Shown: positions 1-4,947 of the stretch, in pieces
Numbering within the stretch: the stretch's first letter is position 1
Layout: every line of letters begins with the position of its first letter
Assembly: GCA_021813225.1 (NCBI GenBank)
Contig: JAKALH010000215.1
Span: 1 to 5,600 of the forward strand
Source of the DNA: Chloroflexota bacterium
GTDB taxonomy: Bacteria; Chloroflexota; Anaerolineae; J036; Brachytrichaceae
Length of the DNA stretch: 5,600 bases
Direction of reading: 5' to 3'
Translations under genes and position numbers: made by a program
The notes under the pieces: model-generated
Told to the model about the DNA's origin: nothing
Database searches by the model: none
Seen by the model: only the letters and a program-made list of their open reading frames with translations

Positions 1-1
1 A

Positions 2-511
2 GCCTTGGGCGTGCCGGTAGACGATGCGGTCGCATCATTGGGGCGCTACAACGGCGCCGGCCGCCGTTTCGAACTGAAAGGCGAAAAGCGCGGCGTGCGC
101 GTGTTTGACGATTACGCCCATCATCCGACTGAGATCAAGGCGACGCTGCGCGCGGCCCGGCTGCGCTATCCGGTAGCCAATATCTGGGCCGTCTGGCAGC
201 CGCACACCTACAGCCGCACGGTGGCGCTGATGGATGATTTTGCGGCGGCCTTCGAAGACGCCGACCAGGTCATCGTGCTGCCGGTTTATGCCGCCCGTGA
301 GAGGGCGGAGGATTACGGGTTTCAGGCTAACGCCATCAACCCGATCGAGATTTCACGGCGCATCAGGCACCGCAGCGCACACAATGCAGCGTCGCTCGGC
401 GATGCCCTGGGCATGTTGATATCGCAGGTGCGCGGCGGCGATGTGGTCATCACATTAAGCGCCGGAGACGGCAATCTGGTGGGCGAAAGACTGCTCGAGA
501 TGCTGAACTGA
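2..511 (+). CDS. murC: UDP-N-acetylmuramate--L-alanine ligase, C-terminal part (5' truncated by window)
   Basis: MurC is the cytoplasmic ATP-dependent ligase that adds L-Ala to UDP-MurNAc, the first step of stem-peptide synthesis. Only the last 169 residues are here; the central ATPase domain with its P-loop lies upstream of the window. The visible part matches the Mur ligase C-terminal domain. Fragment residues 36-44 read DDYAHHPTE, the family motif at the start of this domain. QPHTYSRT (about 66-73) is the usual Q-P-H-x-Y-S-R-T motif, followed by a DADQVIVLPVYAARE stretch and a terminal GDVVITLSAGDG. The last motif is a small variation on the more usual GAGD. The frame is open from base 2. 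A TTG at 5-7 could be mistaken for a start but sits inside the domain. The TGA (509-511) directly abuts the murB ATG, which points to one transcript and coupled translation. Other Mur ligases (MurD/E/F) are less likely because of the DDYAHHPTE wording and the murB neighbour. Confidence 0.95.
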   Translation, partial: ALGVPVDDAVASLGRYNGAGRRFELKGEKRGVRVFDDYAHHPTEIKATLRAARLRYPVANIWAVWQPHTYSRTVALMDDFAAAFEDADQVIVLPVYAARERAEDYGFQANAINPIEISRRIRHRSAHNAASLGDALGMLISQVRGGDVVITLSAGDGNLVGERLLEMLN

Positions 512-1447
512 ATGGACACGGTCACACTGTTGAAGGATCGCGCCAGGCGCAATGAGCCGCTGGCGAAACACACGACGGCGCGCATCGGCGGGCCGGCCGA
601 TCTGTTGATCGAAGCTCGCACGACCGATGAGCTGGTCGCGCTGGCGCAACGGGCGGATGAAATCAGCCTGCCGTATATCGTGCTTGGCGGCGGGGCGAAC
701 ATGCTGGTCAGCGACCTTGGCGTGCGCGGCCTGGTCATCATCAATCGCACCAAGGAGGTGAAGTTCACGATTCGCGATATCTCCGCGCGCCTGGAAGTGG
801 ATTCCGGCGTGGTGCTGGCAACCGTGGCGCGCGATTGCATCGAGCGCGGGCTGGCCGGCTTCGAATGGGCCATTGGCGTACCCGGCACCATTGGCGGCGC
901 GGTAGTCGGCAATGCGGGCGCGCATGGCAGCGACACGAGCGCCAATCTGTATCTGGCGAAAATCATGCGCCGCGGCCAGGCGCCGGAATACTGGACGCCG
1001 CGCCAGTTGGCGTTCGGGTATCGCACCAGCGCGCTGAAGCAGTACGCGTCCGCGGAGCGGCCGGTTGTGCTGTCGGCGATATTCGACTTGAAGCGCGACC
1101 ACCGCACTAATTTGGAACGCCGCGCAAGTGAGTATGTCGCGAAGCGCAAGGCGTCTCAGCCGCCGGGCGCAACGATGGGCAGCATGTTCAAGAATCCGCC
1201 CAATGACTATGCCGGGCGCCTGATTGAAGCCGCCGGGCTGAAGGGAACGACCGCAGGTGGCGCCATGATATCGCCCATCCATGCGAACTTCTTTGTGAAT
1301 GTAACAGGCGCAGCCAAAGCCAGCGATGTCAAAGCGCTGATCGACCTGGCGCACAAGGCAGTACTCGAGCAATTCGGCGTCAACCTGGAACTGGAGATCG
1401 AGCTGATCGGCGAGTGGGACACGGAGCGGTTGCGCATCGGCAACTGA
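512..1447 (+). CDS. murB: UDP-N-acetylenolpyruvoylglucosamine reductase (FAD-dependent)
   Basis: MurB reduces UDP-GlcNAc-enolpyruvate to UDP-MurNAc with NADPH through bound FAD, in the cytoplasm. The protein has 311 residues, typical of the shorter type II enzymes. The FAD-binding domain shows HTTARIGGPAD (20-30), LGGGANMLVSD (58-68) and GVPGTIGGAVVGNAGAHG (122-139). The catalytic set is visible: YRTS with Arg171 (170-173), GSMFKNP with the proton-donor Ser224 (223-229), and a C-terminal LELEIELIG in which Glu295 fits the conserved catalytic glutamate. AGRLIEAAGLKG (234-245) and HANFFVN (257-263) are family landmarks. The ATG at 512 follows the murC TGA with no gap. The only in-frame codon upstream is that stop, so the start is well fixed. 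No strong Shine-Dalgarno is seen, so stop-start reinitiation (TGAATG) is the likely way it is translated. Nothing essential looks missing. Confidence 0.97.
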   Translation: MDTVTLLKDRARRNEPLAKHTTARIGGPADLLIEARTTDELVALAQRADEISLPYIVLGGGANMLVSDLGVRGLVIINRTKEVKFTIRDISARLEVDSGVVLATVARDCIERGLAGFEWAIGVPGTIGGAVVGNAGAHGSDTSANLYLAKIMRRGQAPEYWTPRQLAFGYRTSALKQYASAERPVVLSAIFDLKRDHRTNLERRASEYVAKRKASQPPGATMGSMFKNPPNDYAGRLIEAAGLKGTTAGGAMISPIHANFFVNVTGAAKASDVKALIDLAHKAVLEQFGVNLELEIELIGEWDTERLRIGN

Positions 1448-1470
1448 ACAGCGGATACAAGGCCGCGTAA

Positions 1471-1476
1471 AAGAGG
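1471..1476 (+). promoter_or_regulatory. Ribosome binding site for ddl
   Basis: AAGAGG lies 9 nt before the GTG at 1486. An in-frame TAA at 1468-1470 excludes any longer ddl product, so this purine run supports the GTG start. Confidence 0.6.
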
Positions 1477-1485
1477 CACAAACGC

Positions 1486-2523
1486 GTGACAGCAATTGAG
1501 AACATCGAAACCGCAGATCGCAAGTCCAGACTGAAAGTGGCCGTGCTCTACGGCGGGCAGAGCGGCGAGCACGACGTGAGCCTGATGTCCGCGGCATCGG
1601 TCATGGAAGAACTCGACGAGAGCAAATACGATGTGACGCCTGTGTTCATCAGCCGGGAAGGGCAGTGGGCAATGCCGCTCGATTCGCTGCGCCAGTTTGA
1701 TGTGGTGTTTCCGGTGCTGCACGGGCCGATGGGCGAAGACGGCACGGTGCAGGGTTTGTTGAGATTGCTGGGTGTGCCCTTCGTCGGCGCGGGTGTAGTG
1801 GGTTCAGCGGTGGGCATGGATAAAGCCGTATTCAAAGACATCATGCGCGCGCACGGACTGCCTGTTGCGAAGTCGCTGGTCGTCTGCCGGCATCAGTGGC
1901 AAGGCGCTGATAGCGCGAAAGATGCTGAAGTGTTGACAGCAAGGCGCAAGCTTCTCGCGAAGCGCGTCGAAACCGAACTGGGCTGGCCGGTATTCGTCAA
2001 ACCGGCCAACATGGGCAGCAGCGTCGGCATCAGCAAGTGCAAGACGGCGCAGGATTTTCCTGCGGCTATGGACGAAGCGCTCAGATGGGACCGTAAGGTG
2101 CTGCTGGAAGCGGCAGTGCCGCACGCGCGCGAACTGGAAGTGAGCGTGCTGGGCAATGATGAACTCAGCACATCCATCGTCGGGGAAGTGCGCCCGCGCC
2201 GTGAATTTTATGACTATGCGGCCAAGTACCTGGTGAAGGGCGAGGAGGAGTCTGAATTAATCATACCGGCGGCGCTGCCGGATGAAGTCAGCGCGAAGTT
2301 GCGCGCGATGGCGGTCGAGGTTGCCACGCTGGCCGATATCCAGGGCATGACGCGGGTCGATTTTCTGATGGACGGCCGGAGCGGCGCGACCTATGTCAAT
2401 GAAATCAACACCATCCCCGGTTTTACATCTATCAGCATGTATCCAAAGTTATGGATTCAGACTGGGCTGACTTATGCGAAACTGCTTGACCGGTTAATCG
2501 AGCTTGCGCGGGAGAGACAATAA
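1486..2523 (+). CDS. ddl: D-alanine--D-alanine ligase
   Basis: Ddl is the cytoplasmic ATP-grasp enzyme that joins two D-Ala for the end of the peptidoglycan stem peptide. It has 345 residues. The N-terminal domain carries GGQSGEHDVS (23-32, with the substrate-site Glu28) and HGPMGEDGTVQG (79-90). The ATP-grasp part carries MDK (111-113), KPANMGSSVGI (172-182) and the omega-loop EFYDYAAKY (240-248). Metal and phosphate ligands are in place: Asp292 in RVDF, and Glu306 and Asn308 in NEINTIPGFT (305-314). Tyr248 corresponds to E. coli DdlB Tyr216; D-lactate-using ligases have Phe there, so D-Ala-D-Ala is expected. The NEINTIPGFTSISMYPKLW ending resembles the DdlA-like branch. The start is GTG with an RBS nearby. 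It sits 38 nt after murB and is probably co-transcribed. Its TAA overlaps the first copy of a repeat that recurs at the ftsQ start. Confidence 0.97.
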   Translation: MTAIENIETADRKSRLKVAVLYGGQSGEHDVSLMSAASVMEELDESKYDVTPVFISREGQWAMPLDSLRQFDVVFPVLHGPMGEDGTVQGLLRLLGVPFVGAGVVGSAVGMDKAVFKDIMRAHGLPVAKSLVVCRHQWQGADSAKDAEVLTARRKLLAKRVETELGWPVFVKPANMGSSVGISKCKTAQDFPAAMDEALRWDRKVLLEAAVPHARELEVSVLGNDELSTSIVGEVRPRREFYDYAAKYLVKGEEESELIIPAALPDEVSAKLRAMAVEVATLADIQGMTRVDFLMDGRSGATYVNEINTIPGFTSISMYPKLWIQTGLTYAKLLDRLIELARERQ

Positions 2524-2535
2524 ATATATGGAACA
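2521..2535 (+). repeat. Upstream copy of a 15-bp direct repeat (ftsQ start context)
   Basis: TAAATATATGGAACA here matches TAGATATATGGAGCA at 2629-2643 in 13 of 15 positions. This copy begins with the ddl stop codon. Its ATG (2528-2530) opens a frame of 18 codons ending in TGA at 2582-2584. The two ATGs are 108 bp apart, a multiple of three, and both read Met-Glu-Gln. Confidence 0.6.
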
Positions 2536-2569
2536 GGTGTTCGCATCTATGGTTGGCGCTAAACAGGGG

Positions 2570-2598
2570 TTGGCACATTTGTGAAAGTTTCATATAAT
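2570..2598 (+). promoter_or_regulatory. Sigma70-type promoter for ftsQ(AZ)
   Basis: A -35 box TTGGCA (2570-2575) and a perfect -10 box TATAAT (2593-2598) are separated by 17 bp in an AT-rich spacer within GC-rich DNA. Transcription should begin near 2604-2606, leaving a leader of about 30 nt before the ftsQ ATG at 2636. Each box is five or six of six against the housekeeping-sigma consensus, which is rarely met by chance in such DNA. Activity is inferred. Confidence 0.7.
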
Positions 2599-2628
2599 TG
2601 TTCTCATCATATTCTAATACGACTCTCA

Positions 2629-2643
2629 TAGATATATGGAGCA
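2629..2643 (+). repeat. Downstream copy of the 15-bp direct repeat, spanning the ftsQ start
   Basis: TAGATATATGGAGCA contains the ftsQ ATG at 2636-2638 and differs from the copy at 2521-2535 by two A/G changes. It supplies an A/U-rich start context instead of a Shine-Dalgarno. Confidence 0.6.
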
Positions 2644-3454
2644 ACGATACCGACCTAAGCGCAGCACCAAGTCGCGGACCCGCTTTGACGTGGCTGCACA
2701 CAGCATGCAAGGTAAGCGGCTGCACGCCCAGCGCGAGGGCAGCATTGTGCTGCTGCCGGTGCGTAAAGGGGTGGTGGCGGGCGTACTGCTGGCTGTGATT
2801 GCCGTCGTGTTCATCACCTGGTTCTTCGGCGACGATAACCGTATCAAGGCCGTACAGGTGGAGAACAATCAGGCGGTGCCGGCGACGCAGATTATGGGCG
2901 CCGCAGGGCTGAGCGGCGAGTACTTCCTGTTTGTCGACCTGCAGGCTGCCGCGAAACGGGTGCAGGCGCTTCCCGGTGTCAGCGCGTCGCAGATCACCTG
3001 CGCCTGGCATGCCAGTTGCGTGATTCTGGTGCAGCCGTCACCCGCAGTCGCGGTGTGGCAGAGCGTACGCGATAGTACGGACCGCATGTGGTCAGACCAG
3101 CAGGGTAAAGTTCAGAAGGCGCTGGGAGAGGTAAAGGCGAAACTGACTATCAATGTTGAGGACGGCAGCCTGCCCGCGCTGGGCGCGCCGATCGACGACC
3201 ATCTATCGAGTTCGCTCAACCAGTTGCTAGCCCTGCAGCCGAATGTATCGACATATGACTACTCCAGCCAGTACGGACTCATGTATACCGATTCGCACGG
3301 CTGGAAGATTCGCCTGGGAGTGGCCGCCCATGCCGGCGATATGCGCGACAAACTGGCGCTGGTGAAACAGATCAGCGATCAACTCGCGATACAGAAAGTG
3401 TCGCCCAAAGCGATCGATGTGCGGTTCATGGGAGCGCCCTACTACGTCAAATAA
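2636..3454 (+). CDS. ftsQ: Cell division protein FtsQ/DivIB (POTRA domain)
   Basis: FtsQ is a bitopic membrane protein of the divisome that scaffolds the FtsB/FtsL partners and the septal wall synthase. The 272-residue product has a basic cytoplasmic tail (about 1-43, with many Arg and Lys), one membrane segment (about 45-64, GVVAGVLLAVIAVVFITWFF) and an extracytoplasmic part. A POTRA domain fits residues 70-143: IKAVQVENNQAVPATQIM opens it and PSPAVAVWQ closes it. The FtsQ-type C-terminal region ends with IDVRFMGAPYYVK, like the family's IDLR..PYY ending. An in-frame TAA at 2615-2617 makes ATG 2636 the first possible start; Met24 (ATG 2705) is a weaker alternative that would remove much of the basic tail. 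No clear Shine-Dalgarno precedes it. Cys122 and Cys128 lie outside the membrane in the POTRA domain and could pair. Sequence conservation in this family is low, so placement between ddl and ftsA is an important part of the call. Confidence 0.93.
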   Translation: MEQRYRPKRSTKSRTRFDVAAHSMQGKRLHAQREGSIVLLPVRKGVVAGVLLAVIAVVFITWFFGDDNRIKAVQVENNQAVPATQIMGAAGLSGEYFLFVDLQAAAKRVQALPGVSASQITCAWHASCVILVQPSPAVAVWQSVRDSTDRMWSDQQGKVQKALGEVKAKLTINVEDGSLPALGAPIDDHLSSSLNQLLALQPNVSTYDYSSQYGLMYTDSHGWKIRLGVAAHAGDMRDKLALVKQISDQLAIQKVSPKAIDVRFMGAPYYVK

Positions 3455-3491
3455 GCGGAGTTGGCAGATGGTGACCGCCGGCCTGACATGA

Positions 3492-3504
3492 ATCATGACA
3501 TGAT
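3492..3504 (+). promoter_or_regulatory. Short inverted repeat upstream of ftsA
   Basis: ATCATG-A-CATGAT is a 6-bp perfect inverted repeat around one central base, in the 74-nt ftsQ-ftsA spacer, 24 nt before the ftsA ATG. CATGA occurs three times here (3487, 3494, 3499). It could be a protein site or a weak RNA fold. No -35/-10 pair of good quality accompanies it, so its role is unknown. Confidence 0.25.
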
Positions 3505-3528
3505 GCAAATGACTGGTGCTGAAGCGAT

Positions 3529-4782
3529 ATGGCAGAACCAAGGGTAGTCACAGCGATTGACGTCGGCAGTTCGAAAGTGGTCGCACTGGTCGGCGAAGCA
3601 CGCGCGGATAACTCTTCCGGCATGCCTGGTGAATTCAACGTCATCGGGGTCGGGGTTGTCCCGTCGCGTGGGGTCAAGCGCGGACAGATTATCAATGTGA
3701 ACGAAGCTACAGCGGCCATACGTGAAGCCGTAGACGGAGCCGAACGCTCATCCGGCCTCAAAATCACCAATGTGATCGTCAGTATTTCCGGCAACCATAT
3801 CACCTCGCAGAACAGCCAGGGCGCCGTTGCCATCGGCCGGGGCGACCAGGGCGTCGGCGTGGAAGATATCAATCACAGTCTGGAATCGGCGCAGGCGATT
3901 ACTGTGCCGAACAATCGCGAGATCATCCACGTCATCCCCCGGCACTTCCGGGTGGATGAGCAGGACGGCGTGCGCAACCCGATTGGGATGCTGGGTTTCC
4001 GCCTGGAAGTGCAGGCGCACATCATTACCGGTGCGACGACCGCCATCCACAACCTGTTGAAGTGCACAAGCCAGGCACAGGTGGACGTGACGGAACTGGT
4101 GCTGGCGCCGCTGGCATCGGCGGAAGCCGTGCTGACTTCGACCGAGCGCGAGATGGGCGCGATTGTGGTCGACATCGGCAGCGGCACGGCGGATGTGGCC
4201 GTCTTTATCGATGGCGCGGTCTGGCACACCAGTTGCATCGAGGTCGGCGGCTCGCATTTCACCAGCGACCTGGCATTAGTGCTGCGGTTGCCGCTGGAAA
4301 CTGCGGAGCAGATCAAGCTCTCTCACGGACATGCCAATCTGGCGGATTTACCGGCCGACCAGCCCTTTGTCGTTGCCGGGTTCGGAGACGAGCAGCGGGT
4401 CAGTGTACAGCGCCGTGAGATTGCGGAAATTCTGCAGGCGCGCGCTGAAGAATTCTTCGGGATGGTTATGCAGGAGGTGAAACGGAGCGGTTATGACGGA
4501 TTGTTGCCGGCAGGCCTGGTTGTCACGGGCGGCGGCTCCCTGCTGCCCGGGCTGCGCGATGTGGCGCGCCAGGTCACCGGTTTGCCCGTCCGCATGGCGC
4601 AACCCAGAGATTTGCAGGGCCTGGTGGATTCGCTTCATTCGCCCGCCTACTCAACCGGCATCGGCCTGTTGAAGTGGGGGATGCACGATGTGGTCGCCCG
4701 ACCGAGTAAACGCCGGCGCCCGTCGTTCAATATCGGCATCGGCGGCTGGTTGAGAAACCTGCTGCCGGGCTGGTTCGCATGA
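3529..4782 (+). CDS. ftsA: Cell division protein FtsA (actin-like FtsZ membrane tether)
   Basis: FtsA is a peripheral membrane ATPase of the actin fold that polymerises, anchors FtsZ filaments to the membrane and recruits later divisome proteins. The 417 residues are a normal length. Nucleotide-site motifs are present: phosphate-1 AIDVGSSK (9-16), phosphate-2 VVDIGSGTADVAVF (213-226) and adenosine VVTGGGSLLPGL (331-342). The FtsA-specific 1C (SHS2) domain lies at about 83-165 and includes VIPRHFRVDEQDG and PIGMLGFRLE, typical of the family and absent from MreB. A basic linker (SKRRRP, 393-398) leads to a C-terminal amphipathic helix (400-417) with Trp407 and Trp415, the membrane-targeting sequence. 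A TGA at 3520-3522 lies in frame just upstream, so ATG 3529 is the earliest start. Its Shine-Dalgarno is weak. It follows ftsQ by 74 nt and is presumably on the same transcript. PilM and MreB are excluded by the 1C domain and the tail. Confidence 0.97.
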   Translation: MAEPRVVTAIDVGSSKVVALVGEARADNSSGMPGEFNVIGVGVVPSRGVKRGQIINVNEATAAIREAVDGAERSSGLKITNVIVSISGNHITSQNSQGAVAIGRGDQGVGVEDINHSLESAQAITVPNNREIIHVIPRHFRVDEQDGVRNPIGMLGFRLEVQAHIITGATTAIHNLLKCTSQAQVDVTELVLAPLASAEAVLTSTEREMGAIVVDIGSGTADVAVFIDGAVWHTSCIEVGGSHFTSDLALVLRLPLETAEQIKLSHGHANLADLPADQPFVVAGFGDEQRVSVQRREIAEILQARAEEFFGMVMQEVKRSGYDGLLPAGLVVTGGGSLLPGLRDVARQVTGLPVRMAQPRDLQGLVDSLHSPAYSTGIGLLKWGMHDVVARPSKRRRPSFNIGIGGWLRNLLPGWFA

Positions 4783-4859
4783 GAGGAATTCATGCGACAG
4801 GCGCGACGATAAGCCGACGAATCATTCCAGATTTAACGTCAGTGTGTGGATTTAATCGC

Positions 4860-4887
4860 TTGACTTTGGGGGTCATTTCACTAAAAT
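4860..4887 (+). promoter_or_regulatory. Sigma70-type promoter for ftsZ
   Basis: TTGACT (4860-4865) and TAAAAT (4882-4887) are spaced by 16 bp, each one base off consensus. The start point should fall near 4893-4895, giving a leader of about 55 nt. Its place in the 165-nt ftsA-ftsZ spacer fits the common pattern of extra ftsZ promoters that raise FtsZ above FtsA. Function is inferred. Confidence 0.7.
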
Positions 4888-4900
4888 CTGTGGACGCCCC

Positions 4901-4914
4901 GTGGATTAATCCAC
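4901..4914 (+). promoter_or_regulatory. Perfect 14-bp palindrome, candidate ftsZ operator
   Basis: GTGGATTAATCCAC is its own reverse complement. It lies about 7-20 bp after the predicted transcription start, where a bound dimer could block RNA polymerase. A related GTGGATTTAATC stands at 4846-4857, just before the -35 box, and a GTGGA at 4890-4894. The binding protein is unknown. Confidence 0.5.
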
Positions 4915-4935
4915 TTCAGGTTCCTATTCACAGGT

Positions 4936-4941
4936 AAGGGG
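4936..4941 (+). promoter_or_regulatory. Ribosome binding site for ftsZ
   Basis: AAGGGG is 6 nt before ATG 4948, inside the purine-rich stretch AGGTAAGGGG. It favours 4948 over the second in-frame ATG at 4960. An in-frame TAA at 4942-4944 rules out any earlier start. Confidence 0.65.
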
Positions 4942-4947
4942 TAACGA

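Noticed and set aside
5..7. TTG near the window start as the start of a small gene
   Set aside because: It lies inside the MurC C-terminal domain and the frame is open to the window edge; the gene is truncated by the window.
322..1149. Minus-strand open frame of 275 codons opposite murC and murB
   Set aside because: It is Ser/Arg/Ala-rich without motifs and fully opposite conserved coding sequence.
455..1597. Long minus-strand open frame (380 codons) opposite murB and the start of ddl
   Set aside because: It is the complement of a well-supported gene in GC-rich DNA, has low-complexity Arg/Ala-rich content, no recognisable domain, and crosses from murB into ddl. It is a shadow frame.
2432..3010. 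Minus-strand open frame of 192 codons across the ddl-ftsQ spacer
   Set aside because: It would run antisense through the ftsQ promoter and both flanking genes, and shows no domain or plausible RBS.
3461..3489. TTGGCA in the ftsQ-ftsA spacer as a third promoter
   Set aside because: The -35 box is good, but at 17 bp spacing the -10 position reads TGACAT, which is poor.
4062..4418. Plus-strand frame of 118 codons inside ftsA
   Set aside because: It is a frame-shifted reading of the FtsA ATPase domain, Gly/Arg-rich, with no motif.
4785..4828. GGAAT...ATTCC arms after ftsA as a possible terminator
   Set aside because: The arms are only 5 bp with a 34-nt loop and no following T run, so it is not a credible terminator.
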